Assembly (NCBI RefSeq): GCF_040438645.1
Contig: NZ_CP159253.1
Coordinates: forward strand, 3,596,001 to 3,660,000
Origin: Mesorhizobium sp. WSM2240
Lineage (GTDB): Bacteria > Pseudomonadota > Alphaproteobacteria > Rhizobiales > Rhizobiaceae
Length of the DNA: 64,000 nt
Direction: 5' to 3'
In this document: one piece after another, positions 8,254 through 17,307 of the stretch
How the letters are laid out: each line of letters begins with the position of its first letter
How positions within the stretch are numbered: position 1 is the first letter of the stretch
Translations under genes and position numbers: made by a program
Notes under the pieces: generated by a model
Told to the model about the DNA's origin: nothing
What the model saw: the letters and a program-made list of their open reading frames with translations, nothing else
Databases searched by the model: none

Positions 8254-9510
8254 CTATTCCGCGGCTATGGCTTTCATCTGCGCCTTGGCCTCCGAAATGA
8301 TCGTGTCGAGATCGGTGTCCTCGTAGTAGGCCCGCTGCAGCATCTGCAGCCACGGACCTTGAGGCGAGTTGATCAGTTCGAAGAACTTCAGTGTATATGG
8401 CGTCTCCGCAACCGCGATCGCCTTTGCCACCTGCTGCACCTTGGGCTCGGCCTGGAAGTACTTGTTATCAGTCATGTCGCCCCGGGTCGTCATGTTGAGC
8501 ATCTTGGCGTAGACCTCGACCTGGGTCTCGTCCGACAGCAGGAACTTCATGAAGTCGATCGCGTCGTCGATCCGCTTGCTGCCGTTCGGAATGGTGACGA
8601 TGTCGCCGCCCGCGAACGACGAGACCTGCCCGCTCTTCACGCCCGGCAGGAGCGCGATGCCGAAATCCATGCTCGGGTTCTGCTCCTTGGCGAGCGTGAT
8701 GTTGAAATTGCCCGTTCCCATCATGCCGATCTTGCCCGATCCGAAACGCAGGTGGAACGTCTCGCCGGTCTCGGCGCGTGCGTCTTCATGCACGTTGCCG
8801 GCCTTGATCATGTCGCGGGCCCACTGCAGCACTTCCTTGACGCCGTCGCCCTGGAGCGGTTCGTCATTGGCATCCCTCGGCTCGATCGTCGCGCCGCTCG
8901 CCCACATCAAGGGGCCGACGGTGAAGATGTTGCACCCGGCGCACGAGCCGGGAAGGAAATAGCCCTTCACGTCGCCGCCAAGCGCAGTGATCTTGTCGGC
9001 GTATTCGCGTATTTCGGCGAGGCTCGTCGGCGGCTTCTCCGGATCGAGGCCGGCTTTCCGGAACAGGTCCTTGTTGTAGAACAGCGCCGAAACGTCGGCG
9101 TAGAGCGGCACGCCGTAGAGCCGGCCCTCATAGGTCGAGACCGCCATGTGGCCCTGAACGGCCGTCTTCAGCTCGGGCCAGTCCTTGACCTTGTCGGTGA
9201 TGTCGACAAGCTGTCCGGCGGCTTCGAATTGAGGGCCGTAGATCAGGTCCATGCCCATCAGGTCGGGCACCTCGCCGCTGGCGATGGCCTGGGCGATCTT
9301 GGGCACCATCTCGGTATGCGGAATGTAGGTAAGGTTGATCTTGCGGTCCGGGTTCTTCTCGTTCCAGGCCGCCACGAGAGCATCGACCATGCCGGCATTG
9401 CCGCCACTTCGCTCCCACATCTGAAGGTCTTCCGCCATTGCCGGCAACGCCACCATTGCCAGCAGGCCGGCCAAGGCCGACCGGCATCTCGTCGATAACT
9501 GCAAGCTCAT
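8254..9510 (-). CDS. Extracellular sugar-binding protein of a CUT1 ABC importer
   Basis: This 418-residue periplasmic receptor (family 1 solute-binding protein) has a Sec signal MSLQLSTRCRSALAGLLAMVALPAMA-E at the N-terminus. Mature-domain motifs GVPLYADVSALFYNKDLFRKAGLDPEKPPTS and SSFAGGDIVTIP are standard for the family. A Cys pair (GSCAGCN) may form a disulphide. The ATG at 9510 has a GGAGGAAC ribosome site; an upstream extension would remove the signal. It is the first gene of the minus-strand operon that ends with GH127. Two LacI-type operators lie 31 and 90 bp upstream of the start. Confidence 0.93.
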   Translation of the reverse strand: MSLQLSTRCRSALAGLLAMVALPAMAEDLQMWERSGGNAGMVDALVAAWNEKNPDRKINLTYIPHTEMVPKIAQAIASGEVPDLMGMDLIYGPQFEAAGQLVDITDKVKDWPELKTAVQGHMAVSTYEGRLYGVPLYADVSALFYNKDLFRKAGLDPEKPPTSLAEIREYADKITALGGDVKGYFLPGSCAGCNIFTVGPLMWASGATIEPRDANDEPLQGDGVKEVLQWARDMIKAGNVHEDARAETGETFHLRFGSGKIGMMGTGNFNITLAKEQNPSMDFGIALLPGVKSGQVSSFAGGDIVTIPNGSKRIDDAIDFMKFLLSDETQVEVYAKMLNMTTRGDMTDNKYFQAEPKVQQVAKAIAVAETPYTLKFFELINSPQGPWLQMLQRAYYEDTDLDTIISEAKAQMKAIAAE

Positions 9511-9540
9511 AGGTTCCTCCCTGTAGTCAGCTCGCATCTT

Positions 9541-9556
9541 GGGAAAAGCTTTTCCC
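9541..9556. promoter_or_regulatory. LacI-type operator 1 (perfect 16-bp palindrome)
   Basis: GGGAAAAGCTTTTCCC is a perfect palindrome with the central GC typical of LacI-family sites. It lies 31 bp upstream of the sugar-binding-protein ATG, where a repressor would cover the transcription start or leader. Confidence 0.8.
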
Positions 9557-9599
9557 GATCCTCCCGCAAAAAAGACGGTTTTGGTTCCGCCGATGCGTT

Positions 9600-9615
9600 G
9601 GGAAAAGCTTTTCTC
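9600..9615. promoter_or_regulatory. LacI-type operator 2
   Basis: GGGAAAAGCTTTTCTC matches operator 1 at 15 of 16 positions and is 59 bp from it. A pair at this distance could support looping or cooperative repression by the LacI protein encoded in the operon. Confidence 0.78.
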
Positions 9616-9938
9616 ACGCCATACACGCACAATTTTGATCGGCGCGCAACCGGGTGCAACGCTGCAAACTCGCTCCGAATGTGGAATCCTGTGCCGTGCG
9701 CCGCCCGGGAGCGAGCGGGCAAAAACTTCGGCGAGTTGGCGGATCATGAACATCAGATTCCCGAAGCTTGCGCGGACGCGCATTTCTAAGAACAGTCGCT
9801 CGGCTCAGCACCGTGGCTATGCGGCTGAGCCATCGACGCCATACCTCGGATTCCGACATGTTAATCCCGGTCGGGGTTTCCTGACGGGACTTTCCGTGCA
9901 ACAAAAATCAAAACAATCGTAAAAAAGAGAGGTGGAGC

Positions 9939-11555
9939 ATGTATCGACAATCATTTCTTTCCAGAGCGGCAGGCGCGGTCGCCCGCGCTTCCCTCGTCGC
10001 CGGCGCGATGACCGCCGCGACGTTTTCGGCCAATGCCCAAGACAAGACGCTGCGCTTTGCTTTCCAGGGCACCTTGAACGCGCTCGACCCCTACTCCCTC
10101 AACGAGACCTTCACGCTCGGCATGCTGGGCAACGTCTACGAAGGCCTGACCAAGCGCGACAAGGATCTGACGATCATTCCCGGGCTCGCCGAGAGCTGGG
10201 AGACGATCGATCCGCTGCATTGGCGCTTCCATCTCCGCCAGGACGTGAAATTCGCCAATGGCAATGCCTTCACCGCCGACGACGTCGTATTCTCGGCCGA
10301 ACGCGTGCGAGCCGACGGCTCCGACCTCAAGACCCGCATTCCGGCTGATTCGGTTTGGACCAAGGTCGACGACCATACGGTCGACGTCGAACTCAAGACC
10401 CCGAATCCCATTCTCCATTACGAGTGGGACACCTGGTACATCATGGACAAGGAGTGGGCCGAGGCCGAAGGCGCGACCAAGCCTGTATCCGCCAAGGACA
10501 CCAATCCAGGCCCGTCCGCCTACAAGGCAAACGGCACAGGACCTTTCACCATCGAAAGCCATGAGCCGGGCGTAAAAACCATCTTCAAGGCGAACGCGGA
10601 CTGGTGGGGCACTGTCGAGCACAATCTCGACGGGGTCGTCTTCACGCCGATCGCCTCCGACGCGACACGCGTCGCCGCGCTGCTTTCGGGCGACGTGGAC
10701 CTGATCGAGCCGGTTCCGGTGCAGGACATCGATCGCGTCAATTCCGATCCCAACACGGAAGCGCTGACGGGACCCGAACTGCGCGTCATCCATCTCGGCT
10801 TCAACCAGATACGCGACGAACTTCCGACCTCGGACATCAAGGGCAAGAACCCGTTCAAGGATCCGAACGTCCGCAAGGCGATTTATCAGGCCATCGATAT
10901 CGAGGCGATCGACAAGCGCGTCATGCGCGACTTGGCCACGCCGGTTCCGCTGCTCATCGCTCCTCAGCTCTTTGACGCCCCCGATCTCAAGCGCTGGCCT
11001 TACGAGGTCGAAGCGGCCAAGAAGCTTCTATCCGATGCAGGCTATCCCGACGGCTTCAGCGTCGGCATGGACTGCCCCAACGACCGCTACGTCAATGACG
11101 AGCAGATCTGCCAGGCGGTGGTGTCGATGCTCGCCAAGGTCGGCGTTACGGTGAACCTCAACGCTCAGCCCAAGGCGCAGTATTTCGCCAAGGTTCTGGC
11201 GCCGGGCGGCTACGATACCGACTTCTACCTGCTTGGCTGGACCCCCGGCTCCTTCGACTCCTGGAACGTGCTGGTCAGCCTTGCGACCTGCCGCGATGAG
11301 ACCGGCAAGGGCGGCCCCTTCAATCTCGGCGGCTACTGCAACCCCAAGGTCGACGAGTTGGCCAAGCAGATCGTGGTCGAAACCGACACCGCCAAGCGCA
11401 ATGAGCTGATCCATCAGGCCTACAAGATCATGCTCGACGAGACTTCACACATCCCGCTGCACCAGCAGTCGCTGGCTTGGGGCAAGCGCAAGAATCTCGC
11501 CATCGTACAGCGCGCCGATGACCAGGTGCTGTTCTACTGGGCCAAGTTGAACTGA
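9939..11555 (+). CDS. Peptide/nickel-type ABC transporter substrate-binding protein (SBP family 5)
   Basis: This 538-residue periplasmic receptor has a Sec signal ending ANA-Q at about residue 32. Family 5 features follow: LNALDPYSLNETFTLGMLGNVYEGLT, AESWE(TID)PLHWRFHLRQDVKFANGNAFTADDVVFS and the C-terminal DETSHIPLHQQSL. It is the first gene of a five-gene operon with two permeases and two ATPases, running to 15697. The ribosome site GAGAGGTGGAG is close and strong. The ligand is a peptide or other amide/glycoside solute. The convergent amidohydrolase suggests an N-acyl amino acid, which is inference only. Confidence 0.93.
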   Translation: MYRQSFLSRAAGAVARASLVAGAMTAATFSANAQDKTLRFAFQGTLNALDPYSLNETFTLGMLGNVYEGLTKRDKDLTIIPGLAESWETIDPLHWRFHLRQDVKFANGNAFTADDVVFSAERVRADGSDLKTRIPADSVWTKVDDHTVDVELKTPNPILHYEWDTWYIMDKEWAEAEGATKPVSAKDTNPGPSAYKANGTGPFTIESHEPGVKTIFKANADWWGTVEHNLDGVVFTPIASDATRVAALLSGDVDLIEPVPVQDIDRVNSDPNTEALTGPELRVIHLGFNQIRDELPTSDIKGKNPFKDPNVRKAIYQAIDIEAIDKRVMRDLATPVPLLIAPQLFDAPDLKRWPYEVEAAKKLLSDAGYPDGFSVGMDCPNDRYVNDEQICQAVVSMLAKVGVTVNLNAQPKAQYFAKVLAPGGYDTDFYLLGWTPGSFDSWNVLVSLATCRDETGKGGPFNLGGYCNPKVDELAKQIVVETDTAKRNELIHQAYKIMLDETSHIPLHQQSLAWGKRKNLAIVQRADDQVLFYWAKLN

Positions 11556-11623
11556 GCCTCATGCGAAGCCGCACGCCCGGATCGATCGATGGTCCGGGCG
11601 TCACAATCCGCGGGGGCCGTTGA

Positions 11624-12604
11624 ATGTTCGCCTTTGCCATCCGGCGCCTGATCCAGGCTGCAGGCGTCATGTTGGTCGTGGCGCTGATCTCGTTCCTGAT
11701 GTTCCGGTTCGTCGGCGACCCGGTCAATCAGCTCGTCGGCGTCGACACGACGCCAGAGCAGCGGGCGCAACTGCGCCAGGATCTCGGCCTAAACGATCCG
11801 GTCCACGTGCAATTCGCGCGTTTCATAGGCAAGGCGGCGCGCTTCGACTTCGGCATTTCGTACCAGATCAAGCAGCCGGTGGCGCAACTAATCGCGTCGC
11901 GTCTCCCGGCGACGCTGGAGCTTTCCTTCGTCTCGGCGGTGTTCGCGCTGCTCGTCGGCCTGCCGATGGGCGTCTATACCGGGCTCTACCGGGACACGCT
12001 TCTGTCGCGGCTCTTTCTCGCCGTCAGCCTGGTCGGCATATCGCTGCCGACGTTCCTGATCGGCATCCTCCTGATCTTCATCTTCTCGGTCAACCTCGGC
12101 TGGCTGCCGTCGTTCGGCCGCGGCGAAACCGTCTCGATCGGCGGTTTCTGGACCACCGGCCTTTTGACCCGCTCCGGGCTGGTCTCCCTTATTCTTCCGG
12201 CAATCACGCTTGGGCTGTTCCAGATGACGCTGATCATGCGCCTGGTGCGTGGCGAGATGCTGGAAGTGCTGCGCACCGACTACATCAAATTCGCCCGCGC
12301 CCGCGGCCTTTCCCGGCGCGCGATCAATTTCGGCCATGCGCTGAAGAACACGCTGGTGCCGGTCATAACCATCACCGGCCTTCAGATCGGCTCGATCATC
12401 GCGTTCTCCATTATCACCGAAACGGTCTTCCAGTGGCCCGGCATGGGGCTCCTGTTCCTGCAGGCGGTGCAGAATGTCGACATACCGATCATGGCCGCCT
12501 ACCTGCTCCTGATCGCCTTCCTGTTTACGCTGATCAATTTCATTGTCGATCTGCTCTACGTCGCGGTCGATCCGCGCATCAGGCTCGGCGGAACGGCAGG
12601 CTGA
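11624..12604 (+). CDS. Peptide-type ABC transporter permease, DppB family
   Basis: This 326-residue inner-membrane permease starts FAIRRLIQAAGVMLVVALISFLMFRFVGDPVNQLVG, the standard DppB N-terminal helix and periplasmic segment. Its EAA-type loop is LRTDYIKFARARGLSRRAINFGHALKNTLVPV. It is separated by 68 bp from the binding-protein gene and by 2 bp from the DppC gene. The start ATG at 11624 follows a GGGGG-containing leader. Together with DppC it forms the translocation channel. Confidence 0.94.
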   Translation: MFAFAIRRLIQAAGVMLVVALISFLMFRFVGDPVNQLVGVDTTPEQRAQLRQDLGLNDPVHVQFARFIGKAARFDFGISYQIKQPVAQLIASRLPATLELSFVSAVFALLVGLPMGVYTGLYRDTLLSRLFLAVSLVGISLPTFLIGILLIFIFSVNLGWLPSFGRGETVSIGGFWTTGLLTRSGLVSLILPAITLGLFQMTLIMRLVRGEMLEVLRTDYIKFARARGLSRRAINFGHALKNTLVPVITITGLQIGSIIAFSIITETVFQWPGMGLLFLQAVQNVDIPIMAAYLLLIAFLFTLINFIVDLLYVAVDPRIRLGGTAG

Positions 12605-12606
12605 CG

Positions 12607-13584
12607 ATGCCCTATTTCACAGGCGAAGAATCGAAGGCAAGGGTGGGGGTTGCGGCAGGTGATACGGCCGGTCGCGGCGCGTTCGCGCGCGCGCTCGATT
12701 CCGACATATGGTATTCCTTCCGCCATTCGCCGCTGACTGTCGCCTCCGCCATCGTCAGCCTGATCCTCGTCCTGGCGGCGCTGTTCGCGCCGATTATCGC
12801 TCCGCACGACCCGTTCAACCCGGCGTCGATCTCGATCATGGACAGTTTTTATCCGCCGGCCTGGTCCGCCGACGGACAGCCCGGCTTCCTGCTCGGCACC
12901 GACGACCAGGGGCGCGACGTTCTCTCCACCATCCTCTACGGAATGCGCATCTCGCTGGCGGTCGGCTTCGCCAGCGTCCTCCTGGCCATGGTGCTCGGCG
13001 TGACGCTCGGCCTCGTCGCAGGCTATGTCGGCGGCATCACCGACACGATCATCATGCGCATTGCCGACGTCCAGCTTACATTTCCCGCCATCCTGACGGC
13101 ACTGCTCATCGATGGCGTGGCGCGGGCGCTTGCCGGTCCGCGGGCATATGACGAGATCGTCTTTGGCGTTCTCGTTCTTGCGATCGGCTTGAGCTTTTGG
13201 GTGCAGTACGCGCGAACGGTCCGCGGCTCGGTGCTCGTCGAGGCCAACAAGGAATACGTGCTGGCCGCCCGGCTCATCGGCCTGAGGCCGGTAACGATCA
13301 TGTTCCGCCACGTGCTGCCCAATGTGCTCGGGCCGGTCCTGGTGATCGCCACAATCAACCTGGCGCTCGCCATCATCACCGAGGCCACGCTCTCCTTCCT
13401 CGGCGTCGGCGTTCCCTCGACGCAGCCGTCGCTCGGCACGCTCATCCGCATCGGCAACGACTATCTTTTCTCCGGCGAGTGGTGGATCACCATCTTCCCT
13501 GGCATCACCCTCGCCATCCTTGCCCTCGCCGTGAACCTTCTGGGTGACTGGCTGCGCGACGCGCTCAACCCGAAGCTCCGATGA
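12607..13584 (+). CDS. Peptide-type ABC transporter permease, DppC family
   Basis: This 325-residue permease has a longer cytosolic N-terminus and then DppC hallmarks: LFAPIIAPHDPFNP, LLGTDDQGRDVLSTILYGMRISLAVG, and the coupling loop EANKEYVLAARLIGLRPVTIMFRHVLPNVLGPV. The start ATG at 12607 lies 2 bp after the dppB stop, and the stop overlaps the start of the first ATPase gene by four bases (ATGA), indicating translational coupling. Readings that begin inside dppB are artefacts of the other frame. Confidence 0.94.
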   Translation: MPYFTGEESKARVGVAAGDTAGRGAFARALDSDIWYSFRHSPLTVASAIVSLILVLAALFAPIIAPHDPFNPASISIMDSFYPPAWSADGQPGFLLGTDDQGRDVLSTILYGMRISLAVGFASVLLAMVLGVTLGLVAGYVGGITDTIIMRIADVQLTFPAILTALLIDGVARALAGPRAYDEIVFGVLVLAIGLSFWVQYARTVRGSVLVEANKEYVLAARLIGLRPVTIMFRHVLPNVLGPVLVIATINLALAIITEATLSFLGVGVPSTQPSLGTLIRIGNDYLFSGEWWITIFPGITLAILALAVNLLGDWLRDALNPKLR

Positions 13585-14633
13585 CACCGACCCTTTCCGT
13601 CAGAAATCTCCGGGTGGAGATCCCGACCCGCCACGGCGCGCTCACCGCGATCGACGATTTGTCCTTCGACATCGCGCCGGGCGAAGTGCTCGGCGTCGTC
13701 GGAGAATCCGGCGCGGGCAAATCGATCACCGGCTCGGCCATTATCGGCCTCCTCGACCCGCCCGCCCGCATCGCCGGTGGCCAGATACTCCTCGGTACCC
13801 AGCGCATCGACAATCTTCCACCGACCGCCATGCGTGGCATCCGGGGCAACCGCATCGGCATGATCTTCCAGGATCCGCTGACCAGCCTTAACCCGCTCTA
13901 CCGGATCGGCGACCAGTTGACCGAGACCATCCTGACGCATGAGAGACTGTCGCCCAAGGCGGCAGCGGACAAAGCGGAGCGGCTGCTCGTCGAAGTCGGC
14001 ATCCCGGCGGCAGGCGCCCGGCTCTCCTCATATCCGCACCAATTTTCCGGAGGCATGCGCCAGCGGGTCGTTATCGCGCTGGCGCTGGCGGCCGACCCGG
14101 AACTAGTCATCGCCGACGAGCCGACGACAGCGCTTGACGTGTCGGTGCAGGCGCAGATCATCGCGCTGCTCAAACGCCTGTGCAGGGACCGCGGAACCTC
14201 GGTCATGCTGATCACCCACGACATGGGCGTGATCGCCGAGACGGCCGACCGTGTCTGCGTGCTCTATGCCGGCAGGCTCGCCGAAATCGGCGCGGTGCGA
14301 AACGTCGTCAAGCATCCGCAGCACCCTTATACGCGTGGGCTGATGGCGGCGATCCCATCGCTGACAGGCGACCCCGACGAGAAGCTCGAGCAGATACCCG
14401 GTTCCATGCCACGCCTCGGCGCCATTCCGGGCGGTTGCGCCTTCAATCCGCGCTGCACCTTCCGCTTCGACCGCTGCCCGGCCGAGCGGCCCGGCCTCTA
14501 TGAGACCTCAGGAAGCCGGGCGTCCTGCTTTCTCCTCGATCCATCGGGCAATCCGCCGCCTGCCGAAACGGCGGCCAGGGCTCTGGCTGCAGGCATCGAG
14601 GTCCGCGCCGCTCCCGCGGGAGCAGGCCTGTGA
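13581..14633 (+). CDS. Peptide-type ABC transporter ATP-binding protein, DppD family
   Basis: This 350-residue cytosolic ATPase has Walker A GESGAGKS (about 41-48), Q-loop MIFQDPLTSLNP (about 94-105), a signature motif FSGGM (about 155-159, Met in place of the usual Gln), Walker B LVIADEP (about 175-181) and the switch His in LITHDMG. The C-terminus holds the oligopeptide/dipeptide extension with its cysteine cluster (GGCAFNPRCTFRFDRCP), which in this family can bind an iron-sulphur cluster. It overlaps dppC and dppF by four bases each. Confidence 0.95.
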   Translation: MTPTLSVRNLRVEIPTRHGALTAIDDLSFDIAPGEVLGVVGESGAGKSITGSAIIGLLDPPARIAGGQILLGTQRIDNLPPTAMRGIRGNRIGMIFQDPLTSLNPLYRIGDQLTETILTHERLSPKAAADKAERLLVEVGIPAAGARLSSYPHQFSGGMRQRVVIALALAADPELVIADEPTTALDVSVQAQIIALLKRLCRDRGTSVMLITHDMGVIAETADRVCVLYAGRLAEIGAVRNVVKHPQHPYTRGLMAAIPSLTGDPDEKLEQIPGSMPRLGAIPGGCAFNPRCTFRFDRCPAERPGLYETSGSRASCFLLDPSGNPPPAETAARALAAGIEVRAAPAGAGL

Positions 14634-15697
14634 GCGCCGCCCCCGATTATATTGCGGACGCGCCGGCGGCAGACAGCGCGCCGCTGGTCGAAGTCGAGGG
14701 GCTGGGCCGCGTCTTCGACCTGTCCAAGCGCTGGCTGAACCGCATTCTCGAAGGCAGCGGCAAGGTGACGCTGACCGCCGTCGACGGCGTCGACATATCG
14801 ATCAACCGCGGCGAAACCTATGCGCTGGTCGGCGAATCGGGATCGGGCAAATCGACCATCGCCAGGATGGTGGTCGGCCTTTTGCCGCCGACGTCCGGCA
14901 GCGTCCATATCGGCGGGGCCGACATCTGGGCCGAGAGCGGCGGCCCGAGCCAGCGTCAGATACGCCGGCGGATCCAGATGATTTTCCAGGACCCCTTCGC
15001 CAGCCTCAACCCGCGCTGGCGCGTCGGCTCGATCGTCGCCGAGCCGATCAAAGCGTTCGGCCTGATTACCGACGCCCGCGACCGCGAGGCCCGTGTCGGC
15101 GAACTTCTGGCGCTCGTCGGCCTCGATCCGCGCGACGCCGGAAAGTTCCCGCACGAATTCTCCGGCGGTCAGCGCCAGCGCATCGCGATCGCCCGGGCGC
15201 TCGCCTCCGAACCCGAATTCATCGTCTGCGACGAGCCGACCTCGGCGCTCGACGTCTCGGTGCAGGCGCAGGTTCTTAACCTGCTGCGGGAGTTGCAGGA
15301 GCGCCTCGGGCTGACTTACCTGTTCATCAGCCACAATCTGGCCGTGGTGCGCCATATGGCGACAAGAGTCGGCGTTCTCTATCTCGGACGCCTGGTCGAG
15401 GAAGCGCCAGCGCGCGAACTCTTCGCCGCGCCGAAGCACCCCTACACCAGGATGCTGCTCGACGCCGTCCCCGACATCGGCATGGAAGGCGTCGAGCGCC
15501 AATCGATCGCCGGCGAGATCCCCAATCCGATCAATCCGCCACGCGGCTGCCATTTCAATCCGCGCTGCCCGCATGTGATGCCGCATTGCAAGACCATCGT
15601 GCCGCCGCTCTACCAAGTCGGCCGCGCCAAGGTGCTCTGTCACCTCTATGCTGAGGACGGCGTCAACACTGCCCAGCCGCCGTTACCGGCGCACTGA
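14630..15697 (+). CDS. Peptide-type ABC transporter ATP-binding protein, DppF family
   Basis: This 355-residue ATPase pairs with DppD. It begins with GTG overlapping the dppD stop (GTGA). Walker A GESGSGKS is at about 68-75, followed by Q-loop MIFQDPFASLNPRW, signature FSGGQRQRIAIARAL and Walker B FIVCDEPTSALDVSVQAQ. The C-terminus has the same cysteine cluster (RGCHFNPRCP). Unlike the second importer of this window, both ATPases here are full length, so this operon encodes a complete transporter. It ends 6 bp before the convergent amidohydrolase gene. Confidence 0.95.
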   Translation: MSAAPDYIADAPAADSAPLVEVEGLGRVFDLSKRWLNRILEGSGKVTLTAVDGVDISINRGETYALVGESGSGKSTIARMVVGLLPPTSGSVHIGGADIWAESGGPSQRQIRRRIQMIFQDPFASLNPRWRVGSIVAEPIKAFGLITDARDREARVGELLALVGLDPRDAGKFPHEFSGGQRQRIAIARALASEPEFIVCDEPTSALDVSVQAQVLNLLRELQERLGLTYLFISHNLAVVRHMATRVGVLYLGRLVEEAPARELFAAPKHPYTRMLLDAVPDIGMEGVERQSIAGEIPNPINPPRGCHFNPRCPHVMPHCKTIVPPLYQVGRAKVLCHLYAEDGVNTAQPPLPAH

Positions 15698-15703
15698 TCC
15701 TGC

Positions 15704-16867
15704 TCAGCGGGCCGGTAGGGCCGTCTCCACCAGCTTGGCCCAGTAGGACGCGCCGATCGGGATGATGTCGTCGTTGAAGTCATATTCCGGGTGGTGCAGG
15801 TACTGGGTGTCGCCCTGCCCGAGATAGATGAACGCGCCCGGTCTGGCATCGAGCATGAAGGAGAAGTCCTCTCCGCCCATGACCTGCGGCGTGTTCATGT
15901 CGACCTTGTCGGAGACGAGCCGGGCCACGGAGCCGGCGAACTCGGCTTTCTCGGCATTGTTCGACAGGACCGGATAGTGACGCTGGTAGTCGAGCGTGGC
16001 CTTTGCGCCGAAGGCCGCCGCCGTGTGCTCGACCACCTCCCTCATGCGGATTTCCAGGAGGTCGCGCACTTCGGACGACAAGGTGCGAGCCGTGCCGGTC
16101 AGCCGCGCCGTCTGCGGGATGACGTTGAATGCGTCTCCGGCCTTGAAGGTGGTGACCGAGACCACTGCGGCCTCGATCGGATCGACATTGCGCGCCACCA
16201 CCGACTGCAACGCTGTCATGATATGCGCGCCGACCAGCGTCGTGTCGATGACGCGCTGCGGGCGCGCGGCGTGACCGCCCTTGCCCTCTATGTCGATTAT
16301 GAACATGTCGGCGGCCGCCATCATCGGCCCCGAACGGATCGAAAACTGGCCAAAGGGAATGCCCGGCGCGTTGTGCATGCCGTAGACCTCGTCGATCGCG
16401 AACCGGTCCATCATGCCCTCATCGACCATTTCGCGGCCGCCGCCACCGCCCTCCTCCGCCGGCTGGAAGATGACCACCGCGGTACCGTCGAAATTGCGTG
16501 TCTCGGCAAGATAGCGCGCAGCCCCGAGGAGCATTGCAGTGTGCCCGTCATGGCCGCAGGCGTGCATCACGCCGGGCGTCTTCGACATATAGGGCCGCTC
16601 GATGATCTCCTGGATCGGCAGCGCATCCATGTCTGCGCGCAGGCCGATCGTCTTGCCGCTTGCCGACTGGCGGCCCTTGATGACCCCGACCACGCCCGTG
16701 CGCCCGATGCCGGTGGCAATCTCGTCGACGCCGAACTCCTTCAGCTTCTCGGCCACCAGAGCCGCCGTCCGGTGAACCTCGAACTGCAGTTCGGGGTGCG
16801 CATGAATGTCGCGCCGCCATTTCGTGATGTCGTCGTGAAATCCCGAAATCCGGTTGATGATGGGCAT
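15704..16867 (-). CDS. M20 family amidohydrolase (hippurate hydrolase / N-acyl amino acid amidohydrolase type)
   Basis: This 387-residue cytosolic metallohydrolase cleaves the amide bond of N-acylated amino acids or related amides. Metal-site motifs are intact: GLRADMDALP (about 76-84), HACGHDGH with Cys104 and His106, and QPAEEGGGGG with the Glu pair near 138. The dimerisation lid domain begins at EGKGGHAARP, and MGGEDFS near the C-terminus supplies a further ligand. The start ATG at 16867 has an AGGAG site; an upstream extension lacks support. It is convergent with the peptide-type importer, so it probably hydrolyses what that importer brings in. The exact substrate cannot be read. Confidence 0.9.
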   Translation of the reverse strand: MPIINRISGFHDDITKWRRDIHAHPELQFEVHRTAALVAEKLKEFGVDEIATGIGRTGVVGVIKGRQSASGKTIGLRADMDALPIQEIIERPYMSKTPGVMHACGHDGHTAMLLGAARYLAETRNFDGTAVVIFQPAEEGGGGGREMVDEGMMDRFAIDEVYGMHNAPGIPFGQFSIRSGPMMAAADMFIIDIEGKGGHAARPQRVIDTTLVGAHIMTALQSVVARNVDPIEAAVVSVTTFKAGDAFNVIPQTARLTGTARTLSSEVRDLLEIRMREVVEHTAAAFGAKATLDYQRHYPVLSNNAEKAEFAGSVARLVSDKVDMNTPQVMGGEDFSFMLDARPGAFIYLGQGDTQYLHHPEYDFNDDIIPIGASYWAKLVETALPAR

Positions 16868-17307
16868 CCGTTTCTCCTGGCTGGTAAATCCGCGGCGGGA
16901 AGCCGCGACAATGAAGGCCTGCCGGTACCGAGGCAAGTCAATTGCGATTTCGCGGAGCGTATCCGCTTGCCTATGAGGGCAGTCGTGCCACGCGATTGTC
17001 CGCGTCCGCAGTCGATATTCGAACTTCGAAAACGCCTGAAACGAACCGTGATCTCGTTCCTATTGCAGTGCAGCATAGCCGCAATTAAGTTCGCGGCGGC
17101 TTCGGTCAGCGGCATGGTCGGCAAGCACCATCAGCCGAGTACAGGAATTCAGGCGTGCGCTTTGCCGCCGCATCAGTTCCGATTGGAGTACGGTTTGGCG
17201 CCGGCAGACATCCCTCTCATGAATGTCAATTTGAGGACGAACACCGTTCTTCTCTCGGTGGTCCGCGCTGCTGTCAGTGCGATCGGCAACCAGGCTATCG
17301 CCGTCGC
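16868..17307. other. 440-bp intergenic region with a possible 30-codon leader frame
   Basis: No known gene is recognised. At 17221-17311 a 30-codon plus-strand frame (MNVNLRTNTVLLSVVRAAVS...) ends in a TGA that overlaps the ATG of the flippase gene as ATGA. Since the flippase start has no good ribosome site of its own, translational coupling to this small frame is possible. The small frame's own ribosome site is also weak. Confidence 0.3.

Larger units (their letters stand above)
9511..9938. other. Divergent intergenic region between two importer operons
   Basis: This 428-bp gap has no convincing gene. It holds the two LacI-type palindromes near the left operon. It also holds an inverted repeat with 8-bp arms GGCTCAGC (9802-9809) and GCTGAGCC (9824-9831), and an A-rich stretch with a GAGAGGTGGAG ribosome site just before the peptide-binding-protein gene at 9939. 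The 8-bp inverted repeat could be an operator for the right-hand operon, which has no regulator gene beside it. Confidence 0.5.
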
